Below are positions 7,318 to 16,360 of a stretch of 64,000 nt of DNA, one piece after another (positions within the stretch are counted from its first letter, which is position 1; each line of letters opens with the position of its first letter). A model generated the notes under the pieces. That model was not told the DNA's origin, did not search any database, and worked only from the letters and a program-made list of their open reading frames with translations. The position numbers and the translations under genes are program-made. Source of the stretch: Modestobacter sp. VKM Ac-2982 (lineage in GTDB: Bacteria; Actinomycetota; Actinomycetes; Mycobacteriales; Geodermatophilaceae); contig NZ_JAPVBL010000001.1 in the NCBI RefSeq assembly GCF_026967935.1, positions 1 through 64,000 on the forward strand, read 5' to 3'.

Positions 7318-8405
7318 CCAGGTCCCAACGCCTGCAGCGGGCACTGCCCGCAGGGGTGCTGGCCGTCGTGACCGTCACCGATGTCGTCAGCGGGCCCGAT
7401 CAGGTGATCCTCGGCCTGATGGTCATGGCCCCCCTGCTGGCGGCGACGACGCTCAGCCGGCGGGGGACGGTCGGCTACGCCGTCCTGGCCCTCGTCCTCG
7501 CGGCGCTGCTGGGCGTCTACGACCAGCAGTACACCGCGAGCACGATGCTCCCCCAGGTCGTCCGGCTGCTCGCGGTGGCGGGCGGCGGCGTCCTGGCGGT
7601 GGGCGCCTGCAGTCTCCGGCTGCGCCGCGAGGCCCAGCTGGCCCGGCTGAGCGCGCAGGCGGCGACCACCGAGGCCGCGTTGCGGACGGCCGAGGCGCTG
7701 CAGCTCAACCTGCTCGGCCCGCCGCCGCGGGTGGCGGGCCTGGAGTCGGCCGTGCGCTACCTGCCGGCCAGCCGGCACACCCAGGTGGGGGGCGACTGGT
7801 ACGACGCCTTCTCCCTCCCCGACGGGAGCACCATGCTGGTCATCGGGGACGTCGCCGGGCACGACGCCCCGGCGGCCGCCACCATGGCCCAGGTCCGGGC
7901 GATGCTGCAGGCGATCGCCCAGCGCTCCCCGGGGTCCCCGGCCGCGGTGCTGAGTGCGCTGGACGAGGTGCTCGCCGGGTTGGGGCTGCAGACCCTGGTC
8001 ACCGTGACCGCCGCCCGGATCGACGCGCGGGCGCAGGACGCGGTGTACGGGACACGGCTGCTCCGGTGGTCCAACGCCGGCCATCCACCACTGCTGCTGG
8101 CACGGGCCGACGGCGGGGTCGTGCTGCTCGACCGCACGCCGGAGAGCCTGCTCGGCATCGCCCCCGGCGCCCCACGCACCGACCACACGGTGCGGCTGTG
8201 CCCCGGCGACACGCTGCTCTTCTACACCGACGGGCTCATCGAGCGACGCGGTGCACCGCTCGACGACGGGTTGGCCTGGCTGGTCGGCGAGCTGAGCCGA
8301 ACCGGGCGGGAGCCCCTCGACCGGCTCTGCGACGACCTGCTGGGCCAGCTCGGTGGGCGGGTCGACGACGACGTGGCGCTGCTCGCCGTCCGCGTCCCCG
8401 GCTGA
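7314..8405 (+). CDS. SpoIIE/PP2C-type membrane serine phosphatase
   Basis: A 363-residue protein with hydrophobic N-terminal helices (about residues 10-100), a short coiled linker and a PP2C_SIG (SpoIIE) phosphatase domain. Metal-binding motifs are seen in order: GGDWYDAF (about 160), GDVAGHDA (about 180), SNAGHPPLLL (about 255), DTLLFYTDGL (about 302) and DDVALL near the C-terminus. Such enzymes dephosphorylate anti-sigma-factor antagonists in partner-switching stress pathways. No anti-sigma or STAS gene is adjacent, so the partner is unknown. The GTG start overlaps the stop of a seven-codon upstream frame. Confidence 0.82.
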   Translation: MTRSQRLQRALPAGVLAVVTVTDVVSGPDQVILGLMVMAPLLAATTLSRRGTVGYAVLALVLAALLGVYDQQYTASTMLPQVVRLLAVAGGGVLAVGACSLRLRREAQLARLSAQAATTEAALRTAEALQLNLLGPPPRVAGLESAVRYLPASRHTQVGGDWYDAFSLPDGSTMLVIGDVAGHDAPAAATMAQVRAMLQAIAQRSPGSPAAVLSALDEVLAGLGLQTLVTVTAARIDARAQDAVYGTRLLRWSNAGHPPLLLARADGGVVLLDRTPESLLGIAPGAPRTDHTVRLCPGDTLLFYTDGLIERRGAPLDDGLAWLVGELSRTGREPLDRLCDDLLGQLGGRVDDDVALLAVRVPG

Positions 8406-8423
8406 GCACGGGGCGCCGGCGGG

Positions 8424-9119
8424 TCAGGCCGCGCGGCCGCGACCCTCGGCCTTGACCTCGGCGGCGTAGCGGTCGACGTACTCGGCGCCGGACAACCGCT
8501 GCAGCTCGGCCATGACCCGGTCGGTGACCTCGCGCAGCGCCGCCCCGTCGTCGGCCGGCCCCGGGTGGCCGGAGAAGTCCAGCGGTTCGCCGATCCGGAC
8601 CGCCACCCGTCCGGGCCGGGGCAGCCGGGCACCCGGGGGCATGAGCGCCCGGCTGCCGATCACGGCGATGGGCACGACCGGGGCCCCGGTGGACAGCGCC
8701 AGCCGGGCCACCCCCGTCTTGCCGCGGTGGAGCCGGCCGTCCGGCGACCGGGTGCCCTCCGGGTAGATGCCCAGCACCCCGCCGCCGGCGAGCACCTCCC
8801 GGCCGCGCCGCAGGGCGGCCTCGGCGGCGGTGGCCCCGCCGCGGTCCAGCGGGACCATGCCGATGCTCTCCAGCAGCAGGCGCATCGCCCGCCCGAGCAG
8901 CCCGGGGCGGGTGAAGTACTCGCTCTTGGCCAGGTAGGTCACCCGGCGGTGGCTGAGCACCGGGGGGAAGAACTGGTCCAGCGTGGAGGGGTGGTTGCCG
9001 GCGAGGATGACCGGCCCGGTGGCCGGGAGGTGGTCGGCCCCCTCGACCTGCGGCCGGAACAGGCCCAGGACCACCGGCCGCACGAGCGCGCGGACGACGG
9101 GATAGGCGTCCACGCTCAC
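8424..9119 (-). CDS. 1-acyl-sn-glycerol-3-phosphate acyltransferase (PlsC family)
   Basis: A 231-residue membrane-associated acyltransferase that adds the second acyl chain to lysophosphatidate in phospholipid synthesis, by family. The HX4D motif is seen as NHPSTLDQ (about 38-45), with the substrate-binding FTRPG and YPEGTRSPDG (about 115) typical of PlsC. The GTG at 9119 overlaps the stop of the upstream zinc-binding protein by 4 nt, indicating translational coupling. An upstream in-frame start would give an Arg-rich extension unlike the family. Confidence 0.82.
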   Translation of the reverse strand: MSVDAYPVVRALVRPVVLGLFRPQVEGADHLPATGPVILAGNHPSTLDQFFPPVLSHRRVTYLAKSEYFTRPGLLGRAMRLLLESIGMVPLDRGGATAAEAALRRGREVLAGGGVLGIYPEGTRSPDGRLHRGKTGVARLALSTGAPVVPIAVIGSRALMPPGARLPRPGRVAVRIGEPLDFSGHPGPADDGAALREVTDRVMAELQRLSGAEYVDRYAAEVKAEGRGRAA

Positions 9120-9379
9120 CGCTCGTCCGGTGCCCGGCCGGCGTGGTCGACCAACTGCGCGGCGCTGTCCTGCCCGTGCACCCGGGCGCAGGAGGCGCAG
9201 CAGAAGAAGACGCCGTCGGCCTCGACCCCGTGGCCCACGACCCTCACACCGCAGTGCTCGCAGACCGGGGCCAGGGCGTGGATCGCGCACTCGAAGCTGT
9301 CGAAGGTGTGCACCGCCCCGGCGGCGTGCACCTCGAAGCTGAGCCGGTAGTCGTTCCCGCAGACCTCGCAGCTGGCCAT
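9116..9379 (-). CDS. Small cysteine-rich, probably zinc-binding protein
   Basis: An 87-residue cytoplasmic protein with paired cysteines: CEVCG at the N-terminus, a Cys in FECAIH, CEHCG (about 45) and CCASC (about 64). This suggests two zinc ribbons or a treble-clef type fold. It resembles short conserved actinobacterial proteins without known function. The chosen ATG gives the first CxxC directly after the start. It overlaps and is probably co-translated with the acyltransferase. No catalytic motif is visible. Confidence 0.65.
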   Translation of the reverse strand: MASCEVCGNDYRLSFEVHAAGAVHTFDSFECAIHALAPVCEHCGVRVVGHGVEADGVFFCCASCARVHGQDSAAQLVDHAGRAPDER

Positions 9380-9469
9380 GGCCCCACCCTCCGTCGTCGC
9401 GGCCGGTACCGACCGCCGTCGGCGACTACCCGCTGACCCGGGGAGGTGAACGAGCACCGTCCAGGCCCG

Positions 9470-10882
9470 TCAGGCCGCCCGGGACTCCTGGGCCAGTGCC
9501 GCCAGGGCCTGCTCGAAGCAGGCCTGGGGAGGCTGCACCAGCCCGGCGCCGACCTGGCCCGTGCCGGCGACCCGTCCGGCCATGCCGGTGTTGATCTGCG
9601 GCAGCCAGCCGGTGCGGGCGACCTGGAGGACGTCGATGCCGGTCGGGGAACCGCGGAAGCCCATGATCGGGATCTGCATCGCCGGGTTCTCGGCCAGCGT
9701 CAGCTGGTACATCCGCTCGGTGGTCGCCAGCGCGTCGGGGACGGTGCCGCCGACGAACCGGACGATCGCCGGGGCCGCGGCCATGGAGAACCCGCCGACG
9801 CCGTAGGCCTCCATGATCGCGGAGTCGCCGATGTCGGGGTTGGCGTCCTCGGGGCCGTAGTCGCCGAGGTAGAGCCCGACCGGGGTGTTGGCCGGTGCGG
9901 TGAACCAGCGGTCACCCGTGCCGGCGGTCTGGATGCCGAACTCGGTGCCGTTGCGGGACAGCACGGTGACCATCGACGACCCGGGGACGTCGCGGGCGGC
10001 GTCCATCGCGAGCTTCGCCGTCGGCATGCCGAGGTTCAGGTAGAAGTGCTCGTTGCCGCCGATGAAGCGCAGCACGTCGGCGATGTCCTGGGCCGGCGCG
10101 TCGACGCCGACGATGGACGGCGACAGTTCGCGCAGCGCCATCAGCGAACCGGCGCGGTTGCGGTTGTGCCCCTCGTCGCCCATCTGCAGCATCTGGGCGA
10201 GGATCGCCTTGACGTCCAGCGGCTCCGGCCGGCTGCGGACGGCGCGCTGGAGCACCGGGCCGAGCACGTCGCGCATCCAGGCCAGCCGGGTGAGCACCTC
10301 GTCGTTGTAGGCGCCCATCCGCAGCACCTTGCCCAGGCCCTCGTTGAGGTTGCACCAGGCCTGCCCGCCGTTGGCCGGGTCCTCCAGGCACCACATCCAC
10401 ATCGACGGGCTGGTCACCCCGGCCATCGGGCCGACCGTGCGGTGGTGGTGGCAGGGGTCCAGGGCGATCTCCCCGGCGGCCAGGATCCGCTCGGCGTCGG
10501 CGACGTCGGTGGCCCAGCCCTCGAAGACACAAGCGCCGATGAGCGCGCCGCGCATGGGGCCGGAGGCGGTCTCCCAGGTGAGCGGCGGGCCGGAGTGCAG
10601 CAGCATCCGGTCGGGCAGGTCGAGCACCTCGCGGGCCGGCCGGACGTCGACCAGCAGCGAGCCTGCGGCGAGCACCCGCTCGACGGCGACCCGGTTGGCG
10701 GCCGCCCGGCGCGGGTCCAGCGCGAGCTGGGTGAGGTCGTCGGGGCTGCCGAAGCCCGGCGGGCGCCAGTCGACGTCGGTGACGCTCGCTCCCTGCTGCC
10801 GGAGGGCGGTGGAGAAGACCTCGACGCCGGCGGCGACGATGGACGGCGGGGCGGACAGCAGTCCGCCGAGGGGCTCACTCAT
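9470..10882 (-). CDS. DUF1116 protein (YlbE/AllG-like), likely carbamoyltransferase subunit
   Basis: A 470-residue DUF1116 protein. In E. coli the fdrA, ylbE (DUF1116) and ylbF genes have been assigned to oxamate carbamoyltransferase, which cleaves oxalurate with phosphate to oxamate and carbamoyl phosphate in allantoin breakdown. Characteristic stretches include MRGALIGACVFEGWA, LDPCHHHRTVGPMAGV with conserved histidines, and EDPANGGQAWCNLNEGLGKVLRMGAY. It overlaps the end of fdrA by 8 nt. No DUF2877 (YlbF/AllH) gene is found in this window. Here it is inferred to act on a related N-acylurea such as ureidomalonate. There is no signal peptide. Confidence 0.8.
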   Translation of the reverse strand: MSEPLGGLLSAPPSIVAAGVEVFSTALRQQGASVTDVDWRPPGFGSPDDLTQLALDPRRAAANRVAVERVLAAGSLLVDVRPAREVLDLPDRMLLHSGPPLTWETASGPMRGALIGACVFEGWATDVADAERILAAGEIALDPCHHHRTVGPMAGVTSPSMWMWCLEDPANGGQAWCNLNEGLGKVLRMGAYNDEVLTRLAWMRDVLGPVLQRAVRSRPEPLDVKAILAQMLQMGDEGHNRNRAGSLMALRELSPSIVGVDAPAQDIADVLRFIGGNEHFYLNLGMPTAKLAMDAARDVPGSSMVTVLSRNGTEFGIQTAGTGDRWFTAPANTPVGLYLGDYGPEDANPDIGDSAIMEAYGVGGFSMAAAPAIVRFVGGTVPDALATTERMYQLTLAENPAMQIPIMGFRGSPTGIDVLQVARTGWLPQINTGMAGRVAGTGQVGAGLVQPPQACFEQALAALAQESRAA

Positions 10883-12344
10883 GGCCGTCTCCGATCAGGC
10901 TGAGGGCGTAGCGGGTGGCGGCGGCGTTGGAGGCGAAGACCGCGGCGCCGGCCTCGGCGAGGGCGTCGGCCTGCCGCGACCAGCACTGGGGGTCCGCCTC
11001 GGTCCCGACCAGCGCCACCACGGTGGGCAGGCCGGCCGACCGCAGGGCGGGCACCAGGGTGGCGGCCGGGTCGGGGTCGGCCCCGTGGCCGAGGACGACG
11101 TCGAGCAGTAGGACGGCGGCCTCCCCGCCGGCGGCGAGGCCGGCGATCGCCTCCAGCCGCAGGGTCGGGTCGATCATCGGGTGCGCCCGGCCGACGGTGA
11201 GCGCGTCGTCACCGAAGTCGACGACCACGTGGCCGCGGGCGGCCAGGTCGGTGCCGAGGTCGAGCTCGGGGCGCAGCGGGGTGTTGGAACGGATGTCCCC
11301 GAGCGACGGCGCGGCGATCAGCATCGTCTCGTCAGCGAGGGTGCCGCCGGAGTAGAAGCCCTTGAGGACGGCGCCGTCCGGCACCGCGTCCGCGGTCCCG
11401 GGGCGGGAGGGCCACTCGGGGACGGCGATGCCCAGGTCACCGAGCAGCGCCTCGACCGCGGCGGTGAGGTCGGGCTGCTCCGGGCTGAGCGCAGCGGAGC
11501 GGACCGGGACCGACAGCCCCTTGGCCACCTCGGCGACCCGGGCGGCGACCGCGGGCGCCGGGGGCTTGGAGACCAGCAGCACCCGCTCGGTGGCCGGGTC
11601 GGCGTCCAGCGCCGCCAGCGCATCGAGGGTGGCCAGCCCGCCGACGGCCTCGGAGAGGTCGCGGCCGCCGACGCCGAGCACGTGCGAGACGCCGACGCCG
11701 GCCGCGTCGAGCAGGCAGCTGACCTGCTGGGCGCCGGTGCCCGACGCCGCGACCAGGCCGACCGGGCCACGGCGGACGACGTTGGCGAAGCCGAGGGCGA
11801 GGCCGGAGACGATCGCCGTCCCGCAGTCGGGGCCCATGACCAGCACCCCGGCGTCGTGGGCGGCCCGCTTGAGCGCGACCTCGTGCTCGACCGGCACCCC
11901 GTCGCTGAAGATCAGCACCGACCGGCCGGCGGCGATGGCGTCGGCGGCCTCGGCGACCGCGTACGGCCCGGGCACGCTGATGATCGCCAGCGTCGGGTCG
12001 GGGGCGCCGTCCAGGCCGGCGCCGATCGTGCGGGCCGGGATGGTCTGCGCCTCGCCCCGGTCGGCGCGGGCGGTGAGCGCGGCGTCGACGGCGGCGACCG
12101 CGGCGGCCAGTTCGGCGTCGTCCGTGGCGGTCAGCGCGATGAGCAGCTGGTCGGGCTTGGCCTCGCCGTCGGGCGCCAGGCCCATGCCGGCGGCGAGTTC
12201 GAGGTTCAGCGGCGTGGCCATCGCGACGACGACGGTGTGCACGCCGGAGCGGTCACCGATCTCGCGGCTGACCTGCATGAGCCGGACGGAGTCGGCGTAG
12301 ACGCCGCTGCGGAGGGAGACGTGCCGGGATGGACTGTCGCTCAC
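10875..12344 (-). CDS. fdrA: FdrA-like acyl-CoA-synthetase-fold protein, likely carbamoyltransferase subunit
   Basis: A 489-residue FdrA family protein with the fold of the succinyl-CoA synthetase alpha and beta subunits. CoA-binding/ligase-like parts include a GTAIVSGLALGFANVV segment, VAASGTGAQQVSCLL and GVGGRDLSEAVGGL with a conserved Gly-rich turn, and VLLVSKPPAP. Length agrees with E. coli FdrA (about 555) allowing for a shorter start. The GTG at 12344 lies 8 nt after a -10 TAGCGT (12353-12358), so the transcript is nearly leaderless; a longer N-terminal frame is Arg-rich noise. It overlaps DUF1116 and is divergent from the molybdenum hydroxylase. Proposed role: phosphorolysis of an N-acylurea giving carbamoyl phosphate. 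Confidence 0.8.
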   Translation of the reverse strand: MSDSPSRHVSLRSGVYADSVRLMQVSREIGDRSGVHTVVVAMATPLNLELAAGMGLAPDGEAKPDQLLIALTATDDAELAAAVAAVDAALTARADRGEAQTIPARTIGAGLDGAPDPTLAIISVPGPYAVAEAADAIAAGRSVLIFSDGVPVEHEVALKRAAHDAGVLVMGPDCGTAIVSGLALGFANVVRRGPVGLVAASGTGAQQVSCLLDAAGVGVSHVLGVGGRDLSEAVGGLATLDALAALDADPATERVLLVSKPPAPAVAARVAEVAKGLSVPVRSAALSPEQPDLTAAVEALLGDLGIAVPEWPSRPGTADAVPDGAVLKGFYSGGTLADETMLIAAPSLGDIRSNTPLRPELDLGTDLAARGHVVVDFGDDALTVGRAHPMIDPTLRLEAIAGLAAGGEAAVLLLDVVLGHGADPDPAATLVPALRSAGLPTVVALVGTEADPQCWSRQADALAEAGAAVFASNAAATRYALSLIGDGHE

Positions 12345-12352
12345 CTGGCGGG

Positions 12353-12389
12353 ACGCTACCGGAGAAACTGTCTCAGCGGTGAGGTAGTT
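12353..12389 (-). promoter_or_regulatory. Operator B and promoter of fdrA
   Basis: The palindrome AACT-GT-CTCA-GCGG-TGAG-GT-AGTT spans 12366-12389, matching in both halves the site before carbamate kinase. Read on the minus strand, a -35-like CTCACC inside it precedes a -10 TAGCGT (12353-12358) by 19 nt, the same layout as at the carbamate kinase promoter. Confidence 0.65.
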
Positions 12390-12407
12390 CTGTGGCCGAG
12401 ATCGAGC

Positions 12408-12431
12408 AGAAGTTTTAGCGCTGAGGTACTT
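12408..12431. promoter_or_regulatory. Operator C in the fdrA/Mo-hydroxylase intergenic region
   Basis: AGAA-GT-TTTA-GCGC-TGAG-GT-ACTT matches the operator well in its right half and weakly in its left. Its centre lies 42 bp from that of operator B, about four helical turns, so two dimers would bind the same face. The promoter of the plus-strand operon is not obvious; CAGAGT (12454-12459) is a weak -10 candidate. Confidence 0.55.
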
Positions 12432-12499
12432 CCGTCCCGCGGGACCGCGGTGACAGAGTGACGCCTTCCACATCCACGCCTGGAGGTGACCCGCAGCCG

Positions 12500-13381
12500 G
12501 TGAAGCCCGCTCCGTTCGGCTATGCCGACCCGACCTCGGTCGACGAGGCGCTCGACGTCCTGACCGCGGAGGGCGAGGGTGCGAAGGTGCTCGCCGGCGG
12601 CCAGTCACTGCTCCCCCTGCTCTCGATGCGCCTGGCTGCGCCCACCACCTTGGTGGACATCAACCGGGTGCCCGGGCTCGATCAGATCTCCGCCGGCCGG
12701 GATGGCGTGCGCGTGGGGGCGCTGGTCCGGCACGCCGAGCTGCTGGCCTCGGCCGAGGCGGCCGGCGTCCAGCCGCTGCTCGGCCGGGCGACGGCGAACG
12801 TCGCGCACCCGGCCATCCGCAACCGCGGGACGACGGTGGGCTCGATCGCGCACGCCGACCCCTCGGGTGAGATGACCGCGGTGCTGGCGCTGACGGACGG
12901 CTCCGTCACGGTCGCGACGCCCGGCGGCCGCGAGACGATCGGCTGGGGCGACTTCTTCCTCGGGCCGCTGGAGACCTCGGTGCACGGGCCGGCCGTCGTC
13001 CTGGACGCCTTCTTCCCGGCACTGCCGGAGCGGTCGGGCACGGCGTTCGCCGAGATCGCGCGGCGCAAGGGCGACTACGCGGTCTGCGGGGCAGGCGTCG
13101 TCGTCACGCTGGACGCCGACCGGCGGGTCAGCTCGGCCCGGGCCGCCTACCTGTCGGTGGGTCTGGTGCCTGCGGTGCACGACCTGACCGACGCCGTCGT
13201 CGGCCAGCCGGTCGACTCCGCGGACTGGACGGCGGCCGGCGAGCTGGCCCGTGGGCTGGTCGACCCGGACGGCGACCTGCACGCCAGCGCCGACTACCGG
13301 CGACTGCTGGTCGCCACCCTCACCGCCCGAACGCTGGCCGACGCCGGCGCCGAGGCCCTGGCTCGGATGGAGACCGCATGA
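12500..13381 (+). CDS. FAD-binding subunit of a molybdenum hydroxylase (CoxM/XDH-B type)
   Basis: A 293-residue protein of the FAD-binding domain of xanthine dehydrogenase/CO dehydrogenase medium subunits. FAD motifs are AGGQSLLPLLSMRL (about 33-46) and NRGTTVGSIAHADPSGE (about 98-114). The GTG at 12500 gives the usual N-terminus VKPAPFGYADPTS and has a GGAGGTGA ribosome site 10 nt upstream; an in-frame GTG at 12458 would add an atypical Pro/Ser-rich extension. The stop overlaps the next start as ATGA. It passes electrons from the iron-sulfur subunit to FAD and an acceptor. Confidence 0.88.
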   Translation: MKPAPFGYADPTSVDEALDVLTAEGEGAKVLAGGQSLLPLLSMRLAAPTTLVDINRVPGLDQISAGRDGVRVGALVRHAELLASAEAAGVQPLLGRATANVAHPAIRNRGTTVGSIAHADPSGEMTAVLALTDGSVTVATPGGRETIGWGDFFLGPLETSVHGPAVVLDAFFPALPERSGTAFAEIARRKGDYAVCGAGVVVTLDADRRVSSARAAYLSVGLVPAVHDLTDAVVGQPVDSADWTAAGELARGLVDPDGDLHASADYRRLLVATLTARTLADAGAEALARMETA

Positions 13382-13899
13382 CCGAGGTGCAGACCGAGCG
13401 GGCGATCTCCGTCGTCGTCAACGGTGTTCCACGTGAAGCCACGGTGCCGGTGCGCTGGCTGCTGTCGGATGCGTTGCGGCACGGGTTCGGGCTGACCGGC
13501 ACCCACGTGGGCTGCGAGCACGGCGTCTGCGGAGCGTGCACGGTGCTCGTCGACGGGCAGCCGACCCGCTCCTGCCTGGTGCTCGCCGTCCAGGTCGACG
13601 GCCGCCAGGTGACCACCGTGGAGGGCCTGTCCCGGTCGGACCACCAAGGCGGGCAGGTGCTGCACCCGATCCAGGAGGCGTTCCGGGAGTGCCACGCGCT
13701 GCAGTGCGGGTTCTGCACGCCGGGCTTCCTGACCACGATCGCGGCCGGCCTGGACGCCCGGGACCCGTCGGTGGAGATCACCGAGGAGGAGGTCGACGAG
13801 ATGGTCGGCGGCAATCTGTGCCGCTGCACCGGCTACGCCAACATCAAGAAGGCCTGCCGGCATGCCGCAGCGACCATGCGCGACGAGGCCGCCCGATGA
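13378..13899 (+). CDS. 2Fe-2S subunit of a molybdenum hydroxylase (CoxS type)
   Basis: A 173-residue two-cluster ferredoxin subunit. The plant-type cluster ligands are in GCEHGVCGACTVL (about 42-54) with a fourth Cys in TRSCLVL, and the second cluster in ALQCGFCTPGF (about 110) and NLCRCTGYANIKKA (about 145). All eight cysteines are present. Translationally coupled to the FAD subunit by a 4-nt overlap. It transfers electrons from the Mo cofactor to FAD. Confidence 0.92.
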   Translation: MTEVQTERAISVVVNGVPREATVPVRWLLSDALRHGFGLTGTHVGCEHGVCGACTVLVDGQPTRSCLVLAVQVDGRQVTTVEGLSRSDHQGGQVLHPIQEAFRECHALQCGFCTPGFLTTIAAGLDARDPSVEITEEEVDEMVGGNLCRCTGYANIKKACRHAAATMRDEAAR

Positions 13900-13942
13900 C
13901 CACCGCGATGGCCATTTCGGTGGTCGGGGGGAGGACGGTCCG

Positions 13943-16360
13943 GTGACGACCAAGTTCTTCGGGGAGCCGGTGCGCCGGCGCGAGGACGCCCGACTGATCG
14001 TCGGCCAGGGCCGCTACCTCGACGACATCGGCTCCGGCGCCTACGAGGCGGCGTTCGTCCGCAGCCCGTACGCGCACGCCCGGGTGCTGGACATCGACGT
14101 CAGCGCCGCGATGGGGGTGGAGGGCCTGCTGGCGATCTACACCTACGAGGACCTCACCGGCCCGCTGGCCGAGCCGCTGCCGGTGCTCATCCCGCACCCG
14201 CAGCTCACCTCCCCGCGCACCGGGTACCCGCTGGTGAAGGCAGTCGCCCAGCACGTGGGCGAGCCGATCGTGATGGTCGTGGCCACCGACCGGTACATCG
14301 CCGAGGACGCCGCCGGGCTGATCGAGGTCAGCTACGAGGAGCTGCCGGTCGTGGTGGGCGTCGACGCGGCCGAGGCCGCCGAGCGCACCGTGCACGACGA
14401 CGTCCCGGACAACGTCGCCGCCCGGCACCACCAGGAGACCGGCGACGTCGAGGCGGCGCTGGCCGCCAGCGCGCACACCCTGTCCTTCACCCAGTATTTC
14501 GAGCGCAGCGCCTCCATGCCGATGGAGGGCAAGGGCGTGCACGCCCGCTGGGACGACGCCGACTCCTCGCTGCGGGTCTACTCCTCCACCCAGGCCTCGA
14601 CCTCGGTGCGCGCGGCGATCGCGGCCAAGCTCGAGCTGTCGATGGAGAAGGTCGAGGTCATCGCCCCCGACGTCGGCGGCGGCTTCGGCGTGAAGATCGT
14701 GCACCCGTGGCCGGAGGAGCTGCTCGTGCCGATGGCCGCGCGGCTGCTGGGCCATGAGGTGAAGTGGACCGAGGACCGGCGCGAGCACTTCATCTCCAGC
14801 GCGCACGAGCGCCAGCAGCGGCAGGAGATCACCGTCGGGTACGACGACGACGGGCGGATCACGGCCCTCGACGTCCTCGTCTGGCACGACAACGGCGCGT
14901 ACACGCCCTACGGGATCATCGTGCCGATCAACACGGCCACCCAGCTGTGCGGCCCGTACGACATCCCCGTCTACCGGGCCCGGGTGAACAGCGTCTACAC
15001 GAACACGGTCATCGTCACGCCGTACCGCGGGGCCGGCCGGCCGCAGGGCACGTTCGCGATGGAACGCACGATGGACCGGATCGCCCAGGAACGCGGCATC
15101 GACCGCGCGCTGGTGCGGGAACGGAACCTGATCCAGCCCGACCAGTTCCCCTACGACTGGGGCCTGACGTTCCAGGACGGCCGGCCGCTGATCTACGACT
15201 CCGGTGACTACCCGGCGATGATGGCCAAGCTGAAGGTGCTGGTCGACTGGGACGGGTTCGCCGAGCGGCGGGCCGCGGCCGAGGCGCGCGGGAAGCTGCT
15301 GGGCATCGGGATGGCGCCCTACGTCGAGGGCACCGGGCCGGGGCCGTACGAGGGCGCGCACGTCCAGGTGCTGGGCAGCGGCAAGGTGCTGGTCTCGACC
15401 GGGCTGACCTCGCAGGGCCAGGGGCACGAGACGGTGTTCGCCCAGCTGGCGGCCTCGGAGCTCGGTGTCCCGCTGGAGGACGTCGAGGTCACCACCGGCG
15501 ACACCCGGCGCTTCGGGTACGCGGTCGGCACGTTCGCCTCCCGGGCCGCGGTGGTGAGCGGCAACGCCGTCGCGCTGGCGGCGCGCGGGGTGAAGGAGAA
15601 GGCGCTGCGGATCGCCGCCGAGGTGCTGGAGGCCGACCCGGCCGACCTGGAGATCGACGAGGGCCTGGTCCAGGTGAAGGGGACGCCGGGCGCATCGATC
15701 CCGCTGCGCACGGTCGCCGTCCTGTCCAACCCGCTGCGGTACGCCTTCGACGAGGCGGCGCGGCAGGCGACCCAGTTCGCCGGGCCGGGCGACGACTCCA
15801 AGCCGCCGGTGGCGGTCGGGGACGCGCCGGGGCTGGAGCACACCGACTACTACTCCCCGCTGCGCTCGACCTTCGCCTCCGGCGCGCACGCCGTGGTCGT
15901 GGAGATCGACCCGGCGACCTGGGAGATCGCGATCGAGCAGTACGCGGTGGTGCACGACTGCGGCACGATCATCAACCCGATGATCGTCGAGGGTCAGGTG
16001 CACGGCGGCGTCGCGCAGGGCGTGGGTGGGGCGCTGTACGAGCGGATGGCCTACGACCGCGACGGTCAGCTGACCAACGCCTCGTTCATGGACTTCCTGA
16101 TGCCGTACGCCTCGGAGGTGCCCGACGTCGACATCGACCACCAGTCGACGCCGTCGCCGCTGAACGCGCTGGGCATCAAGGGCGCCGGCGAGGCCGGCGT
16201 CATTCCCGGCTCGGCGGCGATCGCCTCGGCGATCGAGGACGCGGTGGGACGGCGGATCGCGGCGATGCCGATCTCCCCCACCGAGCTGTACGACCTGGTG
16301 CGCTCGGACGCCGAGCGCGTGACCAACTCTTCCCCCCACGACTCTGGAGCGATGGCGTGA
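13943..16360 (+). CDS. Molybdopterin-binding catalytic subunit of an aerobic hydroxylase (xanthine dehydrogenase family)
   Basis: An 805-residue large subunit that hydroxylates a carbon of an N-heterocycle or aldehyde using water. It starts VTTKFFGEPVRRREDARLI, typical of this family, with GGGGGAGGA as ribosome site. The active-site loop near residue 360 reads PYRGAGR and lacks the AYxCSFR of true (form I) CO dehydrogenase, so it is not expected to oxidise CO. The catalytic Glu is in IKGAGEAG near 749. Full family length. The operon (FAD, FeS, Mo, CoxG) shares an operator with ring-opening amidohydrolase, so uracil-to-barbiturate oxidation is an attractive but unproved assignment. The long antisense frame is an artefact. 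Confidence 0.88.
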   Translation: MTTKFFGEPVRRREDARLIVGQGRYLDDIGSGAYEAAFVRSPYAHARVLDIDVSAAMGVEGLLAIYTYEDLTGPLAEPLPVLIPHPQLTSPRTGYPLVKAVAQHVGEPIVMVVATDRYIAEDAAGLIEVSYEELPVVVGVDAAEAAERTVHDDVPDNVAARHHQETGDVEAALAASAHTLSFTQYFERSASMPMEGKGVHARWDDADSSLRVYSSTQASTSVRAAIAAKLELSMEKVEVIAPDVGGGFGVKIVHPWPEELLVPMAARLLGHEVKWTEDRREHFISSAHERQQRQEITVGYDDDGRITALDVLVWHDNGAYTPYGIIVPINTATQLCGPYDIPVYRARVNSVYTNTVIVTPYRGAGRPQGTFAMERTMDRIAQERGIDRALVRERNLIQPDQFPYDWGLTFQDGRPLIYDSGDYPAMMAKLKVLVDWDGFAERRAAAEARGKLLGIGMAPYVEGTGPGPYEGAHVQVLGSGKVLVSTGLTSQGQGHETVFAQLAASELGVPLEDVEVTTGDTRRFGYAVGTFASRAAVVSGNAVALAARGVKEKALRIAAEVLEADPADLEIDEGLVQVKGTPGASIPLRTVAVLSNPLRYAFDEAARQATQFAGPGDDSKPPVAVGDAPGLEHTDYYSPLRSTFASGAHAVVVEIDPATWEIAIEQYAVVHDCGTIINPMIVEGQVHGGVAQGVGGALYERMAYDRDGQLTNASFMDFLMPYASEVPDVDIDHQSTPSPLNALGIKGAGEAGVIPGSAAIASAIEDAVGRRIAAMPISPTELYDLVRSDAERVTNSSPHDSGAMA

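Noticed and set aside
12458..12499. Longer start of the FAD subunit at 12458
   Set aside because: The extra residues are Pro/Ser/Thr-rich and unlike the family; GTG 12500 has a good ribosome site and standard N-terminus.
12345..12608. N-terminal extension of FdrA to 12608
   Set aside because: It would read through both operators and the promoter and encodes Arg/Ser/Pro-rich sequence.
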